Shown here: positions 44,402 to 56,422 of the stretch, in pieces
How positions within the stretch are numbered: position 1 is the first letter of the stretch
Layout of the letters: the number at the start of each line of letters is the position of its first letter
NCBI GenBank assembly: GCA_001910725.1
Contig: MJGA01000005.1
Location: 682,001 to 746,000, forward strand
Origin: Phanerodontia chrysosporium
Lineage: Eukaryota; Basidiomycota; Agaricomycetes; Polyporales; Phanerochaetaceae
Direction of reading: 5' to 3'
Length of the DNA: 64,000 bases
Notes under the pieces: generated by a model
Database searches by the model: none
Told to the model about the DNA's origin: nothing
What the model saw: only the letters and a program-made list of their open reading frames with translations
Made by a program: the position numbers and the translations under genes

Positions 44402-46623
44402 ATGCCGCTCAGGTTCCCCGATCTCGCGTTCCTCTTTTCCAAGAACAGGGCGGAGAACAAGTGTTCCATCGACGTCTTGCCGAACGACGTCCTGGTCGAC
44501 GGCGTGTTCGACTATCTCGATGTGGTTGATGTCCTGCGGCTCCGCCAGGTGCGTGTTTTGCGCGTTCCACGCTCGGAAGACGCGCCGAACTGACGCGTTT
44601 TTGCCGCAGGTGAGCAAGCTGTATTATCACCTCACGCACCACGCGGTGGTGTGGAAGCGCCTGGTGCAGCGCACGACACTTCCGCTCCCGCCTCTCCCGC
44701 CGACGAAGCGACACAGTCTCGAGCACCTCACCGGCCTCGAGTGCGAGCGGCTCCTGACGCGCGCATACTCCGTCGACAAAATCTGGCGCAAACGCCCGAA
44801 CTTCTACGATCTCTGGCGGTTCGACGCGTACTACCAGATCGCGCACATGACGATGCTCCCCGGTGGCCAGTTCCTCGTCGCGTCCGTCTGCGACCGGGAC
44901 CGCGAGGACTGGTGGGTCATGGTCTATGCGCTCGACAACCGCTACAACGCGGTGCCTATCCTGCGCGAGCCGACGCGCTCGAAGGCGTACCACCTCACGG
45001 CGAAGTACCTGACGCTGAACGGCGTACACGGGATCATGCTGTCGTTTGTGATCAGGCTTTGGAAGCATCGGGCAGACTGGGGAAAGGGGTGCGTTGCTAT
45101 CTGTATGAACCTTGCCCAGCTGCCTAACCCTGGCTTGTCAGGGTCAACATCAATGACTATGCCGCGGAAACCGATCTTGATCCGCCGTACCCAATCAAGT
45201 ACGAGTGCCATACCTATCATATTCCCTCGAGGCCCTCGAGGCCCAGTCCGACGTTCGGCTGGTGCCCAATTCGCGGGATTACATCAATCACGCTCTTGCG
45301 CAGGTCAAGGGCTTTAATCATGTGTACCTCATGCGGTCGTGCACGCCTATTTCTTCGATTAGCCTCGACGACATCTATGGTGTACCTTGTATCACGGCCG
45401 TGAAGCAACCGATGACTATCATGTTCAAGCCCCTGGCGATCCCGTCTATCCCACCGTCGATGGTGACCTTGGCGCCATTCCAAGGCCATGAAAATTTCGT
45501 GAGTGCTCTGTTTGTCTATGGAAGCTTGTAGACTGAGATATGTCATAGCCACAGCGCATCAGGGCTGTTCGCGCGTTACCTCTGCAGAGGCAGTGGCTCG
45601 TGTTCCAGGAGAGCCGTATTCCGCCAGCCATGGCCAGGCACCCTATCACCTGCTTCCAATTTATTAACATTCCCGATAACAAAACTGGTCAGCGACTCGA
45701 GTATGTCCAGCCCACGCACTTGGAGTACTACTTGTCGGACGATACGTTCGCCGAGGTGTACATCACGGAGCACGCGACCCCGAACTGGGTTGACGACTCG
45801 ATCATCCCGGGCATTCGCACGCAATGGCAGGCAGACACCTGGAAGCCTGGTACGGTCAGCGCATTCCTGCGGACGACGGCGCCGGAGGAAGGCCTCCTGC
45901 GCATGACCTTCTACCCACGTAAGGCCGAGCAGCAGCCCGTGATCACGATGACGCCCATGTCCGCTGGCCAGCCACTCGACAAGCCCAAGCACATCTGGAA
46001 GTATGACCTGGAGTGGTGCTCGCCCGTGCGCTTTATCACGGCGCACCAGGGCTGCAAGTACCGTATCCTAGCGGGCTCGCGCCGCACGCTGTTGTACACT
46101 GTGCCGTGTGACGATATCTCCAGCACGCCAGAGATACACGCCCTCCACCGCTACCACGACGCCGAGCTCGAGGCGGACGGGCCCGAGGTCGTGGATGGCC
46201 AGCTGGTCGTCGACGAGACGCCGCGCTACCCCGTCCGCCGGCTGCCCTTCCAGTTCCCTCGAGGCCAGAGGATGGAAGCTGCATGCTGGGACGAAACTAT
46301 CGGCCGCGTGTGTTTTGTTGCTCCCCAGGACACACGAGTACTTGTACTAGACTTCGCTAAGCGTCCGAAAGAGGGTGAGCACCATTGCTACACCTGCCCT
46401 TGTCGCGATACTCATGCAAGCTGGCGCAGATTTCTTGGGGCGCAGACTTCCGATCGCCGCTGAGCAAGATCAGGATGCTATGCTTGTCGACGAAGATGAC
46501 GATGGATACATTTGCGACCCAATCACTCAACTAGATGATGTCGAAGCTCCTCAGCAAAAGTCATCGAATGCCAGCGGTCACGTCGAGCTCGAAGCCGGTC
46601 CTTCAGCCTTACACGCTCATTGA
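44402..46623 (+). CDS. F-box protein (about 654 aa)
   Basis: Exons: 44402-44548, 44610-45088, 45142-45498, 45588-46374, 46430-46623. The F-box lies at residues about 22-70: SIDVLPNDVLVDGVFDYLD, then VVDVLRLRQVSKLYYHLTHH and VVWKRL. This predicts a Skp1-binding adaptor of an SCF ubiquitin ligase. The long C-terminal part looks beta-rich, with recurring aromatic-rich strands (GGQFLVASVCDRDREDWWVM, DTRVLVLDFAKR) resembling a propeller-like fold common in basidiomycete F-box proteins. The tail is acidic (MLVDEDDDGYICD). Exon 3 is one base short; the frame shifts at CCC 45224-45226, and an added C would read IPLEALEAQSDVRLVPN. Substrate unknown. Confidence 0.8.
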
Positions 46624-47058
46624 TTTGCCTATATTGACCTCCTAGATAATGCCGGAAACTGTAACGCTTTCGTAGAATCTCTGCTATCGCCCGTGCCACT
46701 TGTTTTGACAGGACTTGCTCTCGTTGCTCTTCAACTTGCTCCTGATTTGTAAACTACATCTTGTCACTGTAATTGTGTGTCTATGACATTGTAATCAATT
46801 TTCAGTACACAGGCTCAGGAACGAACTTTGCCGACAACTTGACCCGTTGGTGAGACAGACGCGGCTATACAGGTTCTCGACCGCGACCTCGACCTTAACC
46901 TCCTGCAGAAATGGTGCAGAGCCTGAAGGTACGAGAACAAAGATAGCAGATCCCCGCAAAGCCCTGGGAATTGGCGCATCAACTGGTGTGTCACCCATGC
47001 GATCTTGCGAGTGCAGCTCGCCATCCGCGGGATCAATTCCTTCCTACCCGCAACAGCC
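46624..47058. other. Intergenic
   Basis: 3' region of the F-box gene and promoter of PPT1. No gene was seen. Confidence 0.45.
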
Positions 47059-49437
47059 ATGAGCTCTTCTTCAGAATCTGGCCTCGCGTCACCTGCTGCG
47101 TCCACGCCCCCGACGTCGGCCCCGCCATCGCCCACGTTGAGTCCGAAGGATCTCCCAGAGCCTACGGAGGAGGCGAAACAAGAGGCAGCCAAGATCAAGG
47201 CCGAGGCGAACAAGGCGTTCCTCAGTATGTAATCGTGTGCGCTCTCAGGCACCTCCGGGTTCGCTGACTTTCCACTCAACCTACGCGTTGCAGATCATCA
47301 TTTCAACGAGGCGGCGGAGCTCTACACGAAAGCCATCGAGCTGAACCCGAAGGATGCTACACTCTGGTGTAATCGCGCCTACACTCGCATCAAGCTCGAG
47401 GAGCACGGGTACGGACTCGCGGATGCCACCACGGCTATTGAGCTCGATCCGAATTATGCCAAGGCATACTACAGGTGAGTGCACCCTTCATTTTGCGTGT
47501 CCGTAATGCTGATTGTCGAGGAAGACGAGCAACATGTTACCTGCAGACCTTGAAGTACAAGCAGGCTATCGCCGACTTCAAGAAGCTGCTCCAGCTCGAG
47601 CCGCAGAACCAGCTCGTGCGAACTCAGCTCGATAGCACGAGCAAAATCATGAGAAAGGTCGAGTTCGAGAAGGTAGAGTCCGCGCGTGCACGACGCTGCT
47701 AGCAGGCTGACGCGTCTCCCTAGGCTATTGAGATGGAAGAAGAGAAGAATGCCGTAGAGCGATGCCTTGAGATCATTAAAGAAGGTACGTCCACTACACC
47801 GGATCGTGAGGCGCAGTCGATCTCATATTCTCCAGGGGGTGCGATCTTGACCGAACGTACGATGGTCCGAAGCTCCCACAGACCGAGGATGGCAGATACA
47901 CCATTACCCTGGACTTTGTGCACGCTATGCTCGAGTGGTTCAAGGCGGGAAAGACGCTCCAAGGAGGCAAGAATCCTGGTGTTCTGCGATGGCTGCTCGT
48001 ATTGACAATATTCTTCTACAGATACGTTTGGGAGATCGTCTTGGGCGCCCATGAACAGTTCGTCAAGGAGGACAGTCTTGTCACACTCAACATTGAGGAT
48101 GGTATGACTTGCGACGTCATTGGCGATGTGCACGGTAAGTTGGTTGACAGTGTGTCCTTCTGGCTGCATGCTTACTCTCAAACAGGCCAATTCTACGACC
48201 TATTGCACTTGTATTCTCTCACTGGCGAGCCGAGCGAGACACATAGCTTGCTCATGAACGGCGACCTTGTGGACCGTGGATCTTGGTCCATGGAGGTTAT
48301 TCTTACTGCTTTCGCCTTCAAGTGTGCGTATCCCCATCTTCAAGGTCGTTCCCAATGTCGTTGACAACATTTTGTTCTTAGGGCTATATCCGAACCGCAT
48401 GTACATCAACCGCGGAAACCACGAGACCAAGGAGATGAACCGAACGTACGGCTTCGAAGGCGAGGCGAAGCACAAGCATGGCGAACAGACATACAAGGTA
48501 CGCCTCATGTCAACTGACGTCGAAGATTTCGTTAACCTGCCAACAGCTCTTCGCCCATGTGTTCACAGTCAGTAAGTACACTTTACTAGATGTAGGTTGC
48601 GAAAATGTTTACACGGTTCGCAGTGCCTCTTGCAACTCTAGTCTGTGCCACGAAGCCTCCATCGTCACCATCGAATAGCGTAATTCTGTCACCAGAGGCA
48701 AGAAGCGCTTCTTTGTTGTACATGGTGGTCTGTTCAGCAAAGATGGCGTTACGCTCGAGGACATTCGCAAGATCGAACGCATAGGCCGTCAGCCAGGAAC
48801 AGAGGGTCTCATGTGTAAGTAACATCGTTCACTGTATCGCCTTATCATATGCTCAATATCTATTTATCAGGCGAGGTACGACACAAGTATCCTCCTCATC
48901 AAGGCCATGTATTGACCTTCCCAATAGCTTCTCTGGACAGACCCGCAAGAACTCCCAGGACGTGGGCCGAGCAAGCGTGTACGTCGTCCAGTTTCATCTC
49001 AAAAACTACTCCCTCACCGAGAACGGATCGTAGGGTGTCGGCATCGCATTCGGTCCAGATGTTACCCGACGATGGTGCGAGGCTAACGGAGTGACCGGTG
49101 TCATCCGCAGTCACGAAGTCCGCCAGGGTAAATCAACGTTTAGAACTTCACACTAAAATGCTCTGCTGACTGTCCCTGTAGATGGCTACGCTGTTGAGCA
49201 CGGAGGATTGTGCACGACAGTCTTCTCAGCACCGAACTACGTGGACCAGGCGGGTAACAAGGGCGCATTCGTGAGTCCAACTTTCGCACCTTCTTGATGA
49301 CAGCTGTCCTTACATCGGGCTAGATTCGTATCGATGCGGAAGGTACCCAGAAATACACACAGTTCGATGCCAAGCCGCACCCGCCGATGAAGCCTATGGC
49401 CTATGCCTCCGGTGGTCTTGCGAGCCTTCTCATGTAA
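47059..49437 (+). CDS. PPT1: Serine/threonine protein phosphatase 5 (TPR-phosphatase)
   Basis: PP5/Ppt1 phosphatase, which docks on Hsp90 through N-terminal TPRs. Exons: 47059-47224, 47294-47474, 47525-47672, 47724-47784, 47836-47966, 48022-48134, 48186-48323, 48382-48497, 48547-48571, 48624-48814, 48871-48875 (5 nt), 48928-48978, 49034-49127, 49182-49270, 49324-49437; about 541 aa. TPRs: [37 protein letters not shown] and [18 protein letters not shown]. Metal and catalytic motifs: [55 protein letters not shown] and [11 protein letters not shown]. Single bases seem missing at 47836-47839, 47959-47960 and near 48695. The intron 47967-48021 uses a GC donor (AG/GCAAGA), and the 5-nt microexon GCGAG completes Cys-Glu before LLWTDPQ. 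Confidence 0.9.
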
Positions 49438-49953
49438 CAGCGTCGAAACCATCAAGCCGCGACGACCAGCCTAGACGCTGGGGTTCACGCAATGGCCAAC
49501 CGAAAGGACAGTGTATTGATATTGTTGTCCTATAGTTATGTTTGTCTTATGCTTTCGTACATGGAACTATTTACCATGCTCCGCCATTGTGCTATGCTTT
49601 GTATATACACTGCAATCAACCTCTGATTTGAATCTGCACGCAGCGTAGCTGATCTATGTGAAGGCGCAGCTCGTACGATGGTTCACTTCTCCCCATGTGT
49701 ATGGACCTACCGTAACGAGAGGCGGCACAGTCGGGGAAACCCATCTTCGCAGCCCGACGGAGGCGCATAGTGGCACCGGTAGACAATACATATCATATTG
49801 GAGTGCATGGACATACTTAACCTCGTAACATGGGATTTACATACACAAATCATGGACAGCCAAGACCTGCGAGGCTATATCAGAGAGTAGAGAGCATGAA
49901 GATAATGAGAAGGGGGTGGAAGAGCATGTCGGTCTGTCCTGAACTCTACTGCA
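49438..49953. other. Convergent 3' region
   Basis: Between PPT1 and the first zinc-finger-like protein. No gene was seen. Confidence 0.5.
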
Positions 49954-50855
49954 TCAGAGTCGCAGATTCCTCCTCAGCATATCCTCATAGCCTGGGACGA
50001 CGGAGGAAGCCCTTCCTTTTTCCTTCAAAGGGATGAGTGAGGTGAGTGGGCCGATGGGCTGACTAGGATCGATGTCCAGGTTGTACTGCTCGTGGTCCCT
50101 GATGGGGTCAGGATTCAGGTCCGAGGGCGGCATAGGCGGGGAAGATGGGGCCTCTGTGAGCGGCGTGACGCCACGGAATAGCCTATTGGACTCGGAATCA
50201 GACTCGTCGGCGGGGTTCCCGCCCTTCGGCTCGTAGTACAGAGACGAGAAGTACGGGTGGTCGTCGGATGAAACGTCGCTGTAGAGAAGGGCGGCTACAT
50301 CGGAGTCCTCGGGGCCGTAAAAGTGTCGGAAGGCGATGGGCGACGGCGAACGATACATCCGTTGCTTGGAGGGCGAAGACTCGGGGGAGCCAGCGGACTG
50401 AGAGAGGGGAAAGTCCATGTTGTCGATGCTGATATCGGCCTCTTTCAATGTTGCATCCAATTTCAGCCTGAGGTGGTCGGGTCCAAGGGTTCTTCTGTCC
50501 ACGTCATGGCGCTTGGCCACCCTGTTCAGATGGGTGTTGGTAGCGTCGTGAACCGCAAGAGTCTGCTCTGTAGGCGGGATTTTGGGCATCAGAGTCATCT
50601 TGACGCCGTGGCAGAGATTGCATCTCCAGCCGATGACCTTCCCGTCCTGTCAAGAGTAAGCACGCGTCTTCACAGTCATGGTGGGAGTGTGCGTACCTCG
50701 TTGTGCAGGAAGTACGCGTTCGTCTCGCTCTTCGTTACTTTGCGTTGCGTGCGGACCCAATCAAGTTGCTTATCCTCGGTATCAGCATCCCACGGTGCGT
50801 AAATAGTCGAAACGTTAGAGGGAGTGCTGACGTCGGTTTGGAGATGGGAAGACAT
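49954..50855 (-). CDS. Unknown protein A with CX2C-X26-HX7H motif (283 aa)
   Basis: Exons on minus: 50855-50697 and 50646-49954, in phase (GTACGC donor, TTGACAG acceptor). The N-terminal part has QLDWVRTQRKVTKSE. It is followed by an unusual Cys/His module: GWRCNLCHG, 26 residues between second Cys and first His, then THLNRVAKRHDV. The rest is Ser/Pro/Asp-rich and probably disordered (SPIAFRHFYGPEDSD, PSSPPMPPSDLNPDP). The next minus-strand gene (51659-52555) shares the layout: QLQWV then GWKCEIC...THLDKVSRLH then a Ser/Pro tail. I do not recognise the family; a BED-like or degenerate C2H2 nucleic-acid-binding module is a guess. An in-frame ATG at 50939 would add 28 residues. Confidence 0.75.
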
Positions 50856-51658
50856 TGCTGATGTGGTGTGCTGCGTAGGCTGTGTGCGGTAGATGGGTGG
50901 GAGGTTGGGTTGACGGCGAGCAGACCACAGAGTACCCACTATATATCCTCCCCGGCCTCATGTGGTGATTCTTTCACGGGTCACAACTGAGAAAGAAAAC
51001 ATAGTCTGCTTACCGGAAGCGTGCACAGCAGGTACATACACGACGACGACGGAGCCACACTGTTCATTTAAGTAGTGGCCGTCATGAGGTGCAGTGCATC
51101 GAGGAAGTTACGCGACCTGCAGCTAGGCCAAAATGGAGCTGAAAGAAGAAAAGATCTAAAATGAATGTCATAGCCGATGCATATTAATGAAATCAGGGTC
51201 CTCCTACCGTCAGCCCGCTAAACGGTGCTCGAAGGCCCAACCGATTGATGGACAACCCTGGTGGCACTAGCCAGAATGTTCATGCACTCCCGCGTACATC
51301 GTGTGGCCACAAACAAGCGCGTTGGCACTGCGTCCATGCCATGTGTAATCGTTGGAGTGTTGGCCGTGGTTGGATGGCATTGACCTCGCCCTTAATCGAA
51401 CTGGGCGCTCAAAGTGTCTGTTCTGATTGGCCGCCACACTATCCGCGGTGCGTGAGGAAGCGGGAGCCTACTGCTCGCATGAATAAACAAAGGTAACCAG
51501 ACCGGATTCATGAGAAGTCCATTGCCTATGAAAGCGTAGAGGATAGACTGCGAAACAGTGGGAATAGATTGTGTCCGAGTCATTCCAGTGTGTATCACTA
51601 AAGCAGATATATGCCGGACGTGCCGAAGATACAAATGACGACAGATTCCAAGCCGAGC
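50856..51658. other. Intergenic, no supported gene
   Basis: Upstream of protein A and downstream of protein B. Short frames only. Confidence 0.5.
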
Positions 51659-52555
51659 CTAGTCCGCCGAGATGGTAGTGTACGAGGCCAAGAGGTGAGA
51701 AGCTTCTGCTCCGTATTGCCACTCGAGAATTTCAGAGTGCACATCTTTTGTCCGTGGCGTCAGCAGTGGCCCGATCTCCTCTGGATTTGGAGAACTGAGA
51801 GCGAAGTAATCGGCGAGATTTGGCTCTGAAATTCCGATATGTTGGACTGCATTGTCGAGGCCGTCACTGAACAGCGGCACATGTGTCTCCAAACGAGCTG
51901 GTGTGGCAGTGGGGGGCTCTGGACGAACGGAAAAGTCTGATGGCCAGTCCTCGTCGGCGATGGGAAGGATACCAGAGGTCGGGGGAACAAGTGCAGGTGA
52001 GATCGGAGTAAGGAGGTGAGAGATTGAAGAATTGGATTGGGGGCCTGTAGAGCATGCAAGGTCATCGTCATTGCGCGACGCAAACTTCTCCAGAAACTTG
52101 AGATTGCGGAGGATTTTCCCATTCAATCTGGCGTATGGAGCAGTTCATCAAACGCAGCACCTGATGCGTCGATGATACAACTTACTCGGGGCAAAACTCC
52201 GTCTGAACGAGTGCCGGCTCCTGTGAGCGATCTCCCAGAGTAATGCGAGCAATGCTATGAAGGCGTGAAACCTTATCAAGGTGTGTTTGAGACCTATTAT
52301 GCCCGTGAATGGCTTGAGCGACGTTTTTAGGTCTTCTTATATCCGTCGCACATATCTCGCATTTCCACCCGGTCTCTCCAGACGTCTGGACTGTGTGAGT
52401 CTCACGCCAAATAATGAGTTTCACACACTTACACCAGGTGCTGAGATGGTATGCGCACTGACGTCCGCCACTTTCAGTCCACGATAGCCCTGAACCCATT
52501 GGAGTTGCTGTGCCACAGACTTTAGGTCGAGAGGAACCATTGCTACCGAAGACAT
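51659..52555 (-). CDS. Unknown protein B with CX2C-X22-HX7H motif (263 aa)
   Basis: Exons on minus: 52555-52433, 52385-52186, 52127-51659, all in phase (GTAAGT donors). The N-terminus MSSVAMVPLDLKSVAQQLQW aligns by eye with protein A from the QL.WV position. The Cys/His module is GWKCEICATDIRR...THLDKVSRLHSI, with the same HX7H spacing as protein A but four residues fewer after the second Cys. A short helix (LNGKILRNLKFLEKFASRN) and a Ser/Pro/Thr-rich acidic tail follow. The acceptor of exon 2 was chosen for phase; a slightly longer exon is possible. The frame stays open upstream of the chosen ATG to 52842, so extra upstream coding sequence cannot be excluded. Function unknown. Confidence 0.65.
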
Positions 52556-53276
52556 GGCTCGAGGGGTGGCAATAGATGTGAGAACAAGCCTTGAGGGTAT
52601 GTTGTGTGAAGTATTGAAGGCAGCTAGAGATGACCCACGAGAAGAAGATATTGCGCCACATGCGTTCGCAAGCGCGTCCGGTATGCACAGCGACGTGTCC
52701 TCTGAATGGGATCCGAGGCGGTTATAGAGGAGGTGGCCTATCAGCCCATAAAGCCTCGATCCGATCGTGTGGTTGGACAAAGCCCTGGATACCAAAGCGA
52801 TGCCACGAAGCCACTCCGAGTCGCGCTCTAGTCGCTGTGAACAGGGTAATTAATTTGGTTCAGTCATTCGGCGAGCACTGCCGATATCGAAACACTGGAT
52901 AACCTCACCTCAAGATATGTATGTGCAACGAGGCACGCGGCCGGATCGCTGTGCAGAAGTTGAGGGAGTGTGTACCGCTAGAAAGAATAGATTGCGAGCG
53001 TGTTTCTTTTTGCCATCGCCTCGTATTCTTTGTGAACGTAGCACAGTGCACGGAACTGCGGATGCAGTCCCAATTGAGCAGTAGTACGACGAACAAATAC
53101 TGGCGGCCGGTGTTCGAGGAGTGGAAGGGCAGTGACATGCCGATTCAGGGGATTGAGCAACGTAGCTAGATGTTGGTTCTCACCTGGCATACGAGTTGAG
53201 CGGATACCATTGCAGCTTTCAGGGACTGGCCGCGCTGTTCGAGCAGGGAATCAGTCGCTTTGAGCATGGCGGACAT
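52556..53276 (-). other. Possible additional minus-strand exons upstream of protein B
   Basis: Three stretches look coding. The first is an ATG exon, 53276-53184 (MSAMLKATDSLLEQRGQSLK... ending QLVCQ before GTGAGA). Next is a middle region with FRALCYVHKEYEAMAKRNT, a TAG, then RYTLPQLLHSDPAACLVAH. Last is a frame from about 52842 reading RLERDSEWLRGIALVSRALS, which runs into the first exon of protein B. No joining of all three is fully in phase. This could be a separate gene with a mis-seen exon, a 5' extension of protein B, or a decayed gene. Confidence 0.3.
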
Positions 53277-53659
53277 GGATGCTGCGGTGCAAGGTCAAGA
53301 TCAATTGATGCGCCCTTCCTTACATGTCCGAGTCGCACCCCGGCCCAACGGGACGGGCAACGCCCGGATAATTTGGATGCAAGTGATGCTGCGGCCGCCT
53401 CTCTGAAGGTCAAGCAGGCCCTCCCGACACGGCTCATGCCACTTGGTTGATACCTTGACAGCCCTGGGTCGTTGCCGTGCGCTCCAGAGATGCGCCTCGA
53501 CAAAGCTGGAACTGATGCTGAGGCTATGGGCGTCTGTTCCCCGAGGTTCCACGTCGCCTTTCCCGCCCATGGCACTGTTTTCCCTCTCTTCTGCCACCAG
53601 CATTTATACGCAGACACCCGGGGCATAGCCCTCACGACCACCCGTTTGCTCACCCCCCA

Positions 53660-55582
53660 ATGCTGCCACGGCATCTCCTCGCGCTCGTCTTCGGCCTTCT
53701 GCTACAAAGCGGAGCGGAGGCAAGCGATCCACAAAGCCCATTCAGCGGTCTCACTCCAGGACTTGGGAAGAAGGAACAGGTGCAGGATGTGCTTGACCAC
53801 AAGCCAGTAAGAAAGACATCCTGCGAGCAGTTCGTATGTCCTCGTTGCTCTTCCCCGCTATGTCGTCATAACATATGCGCTAGCCGACAGGTCCCATAGA
53901 CACGACTTCATGCGATTTCGAGACGGTCGAAAGCGTAACCGACGCCCTCTACACACATCTACACGACCTTGTGCAAACCCCATTTTTCAAGTACTTCAGG
54001 GTAGACCTCTACCGTGACTGTCCATTTTGGCAGGAACATGGCCTCTGTATGAATAGAGAGTGTGGGATCACTACCGTCGACGAGGTTTGTCAGCCGCGCC
54101 CTAGTCCCCGTTACGCTCTGACCACTGTCTAGAATGAGATACCTGAAAGCTGGAGAGCTGCAGCATTGAGCAAGGTTGAGATGCCGGGCAAGGATGAGGT
54201 ATGCCATCAACGAGCTCAGCCTCAGCTGTGCAACTCATGTCCCCCCAGCTGCACCACCTACCTGGGTGCTATTACAGAGACTCGGACTTCTGCTTCATAG
54301 ATGACATGTCCGAGGGCGATTATGTAGACCTCACCGCCAATCCCGAGCGTTTCACTGGCTATACAGGGCCATCAGCTCACCGCGTCTGGAAGTCGATATA
54401 CGAAGAGAACTGCTTCGGCGTTAGTCACTTCGACACCCTCGGTGCTTTGTCAGAGGGGGAGGAAGAAGCGAATACGTGTCTCGAACAGCGCGTGTATTAC
54501 AAGATTATCTCCGGTATGTGGTTATACCCTCGGTGCACGCGCTTGGCTGACCGCTGTACAGGCCTGCACGCAAGTATTTCAACGCATATTTGTTACGACT
54601 ATTTCAATCAATCTACCGGTCAATGGGGTCCGAACCTGCAATGTTTCATTGACCGCGTCGCGTCCCACCCGGAACGCCTGGAGTACATGTACTTCAACGC
54701 CGTCCTGCTCCTACGAGCAGTCGCGCGCCTCGGCCCTTATCTTTCAGCTTACGACTACTGCGGGGGCACCGAAAACCATGAGACCGACCCGTACACTCTG
54801 GCAACACTAAACAATGTTATATCCATCGCGCAAAATGTCGGCAAGTTCGACGAGAAGGCGATGTTCCGCGGACCCAACGCTGAGGTAAGGCTGCTCTTCC
54901 TCGCCCAGTTGGTGTGATGCTCACGTGGACGTAGATTTTGAAAGAAGAGTTCAAGCAGCATTTCCGTAATGTCTCACGCATCATGGACTGCGTGGGCTGT
55001 GACAAGTGCCGGCTATGGGGCAAAGTCCAGACTTCTGGCGTGGGTACTGCGCTGAAGATTCTCTTTGAGCTCGACGAGAAAGCCCTCGAGTACGTGAATT
55101 CTCCCACACTTTATTCCACCGCCGCAATACTCACTTAGGCACCCGGCAGCCCGAAGCTGAACCATGACTTGCTCACACGCTCCGAAGTCGTGGCGCTCAT
55201 GAACACGCTTCACCGCTTCACGGAGAGCCTGCACGCCGTGAACGAGTTTCGCGAGATGTGGCAGCGCGAGGAGGCGCCGCAGAAGGGCAAGCTGCTTGAG
55301 AAAGTCGACGGACAGCCGTCCTCGGTGAGAACACCGCTGCACCCCGGTCCGCGTTCGCGTACTCACTCCGTGGTTGTTCAGCCCAAGCAGTCGCCGCTGG
55401 CCGGCAAGGAGGTCCTGAGCTACAACCTCGTTGAGGAGCTGCATCGTTGGCTCCGCGCGTGCAAGCAGAGCACTGTGGTCTGTGTGAGGGGCATTCTGGC
55501 GAGTCTCCAGAGCGCAGTCGAGGCTATCACCAGGCTGTTCCAGCTGTCAGGCAAGGACCGTGCACCGCACAGCGAGTTCTAG
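53660..55582 (+). CDS. ERO1: ER oxidoreductin ERO1
   Basis: FAD-dependent thiol oxidase of the ER lumen that reoxidises protein disulfide isomerase. Exons: 53660-53806, 53884-54084, 54133-54198, 54249-54513, 54562-54884, 54935-55089, 55139-55324, 55382-55582; about 514 aa. Signal peptide about 1-22. The regulatory/shuttle region contains [22 protein letters not shown] and [11 protein letters not shown]-binding and core motifs are [22 protein letters not shown] and [18 protein letters not shown]. The active-site CxxCxxC is [17 protein letters not shown], followed by ALKILFEL. The 55090-55138 junction is one base short of closing, and one added G restores [21 protein letters not shown]. The in-frame 57-nt stretch 55325-55381 has good splice signals and is treated as an intron. 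No HDEL-type tail is visible. Confidence 0.9.
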
Positions 55583-56422
55583 GCTTGCATGGTGTATTCC
55601 TTCCTCTCTTCGATTTTCGCGGGACTGTATTACTAGCAGCCATAATACTATATAGTTGCATACGAACACATGTCATGTTCACAGTCCGAGCGGATACTTT
55701 GGGCAGTCATTCGATCCGCGTGAATTAGCTATCGTGTACAGTATTGTACGTTCGCACAACAAAAAGGCCCCGACGAAGATTACGAAGTCCCGACAACATA
55801 TTAACATAACGAACGCGTAGCACTGCTAAGAATACAATCCAGGGATATAGGTCCGTGTGTGCAAAGTACGTGAGTCCCCGTCTATGAGGATCGACATGGT
55901 CAGCTGGTGGAGCAATGAATGTAATGACTGGAGCAAGGGCTCGGTCATACGTGCGCCGTGGCTGGCATAAAAAAGTAGCATCCTAGGCGGAGAAGCAGAC
56001 GCCCCTTCGCCAGGTTCAGAAGCCTCCTCCGAATCATGCTCTAGACTTCGTGCGAGCCTCGGAGCGCCCTCTTCGAATCTGCCCTCGGCAGAGCACGGGC
56101 TCGTAGCCGGAGCGGGCGTGTCCGGGGCTGCAAGCCGCCGTGCACACTGACTGCCAGTCGCAGCGTCAGGGCGTATGTTACAATTATGCGCGTCGTCCTA
56201 TAAGGACCGCGCAACGTAACCGAGTGCCTGCTATGGCCATGAGGAGGCCATGCGAGAAGGCGGTAATAGCAATGTTGGTGGTGGGCGGTGCATGATGTGG
56301 TGTATCGGTGAGGTAGGGCATGAGAAACACTGGGACGCTGAGACCCCTAGTGTTGCGAAAGGATGAGAGAAGGTCATGACCTGCGAATAACAGTGTCAGA
56401 CCCGGGAATAAGCCTATCAAGC
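55583..56422. other. Convergent 3' region
   Basis: Between ERO1 and the leftward membrane-protein gene. No gene was seen. Confidence 0.5.
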
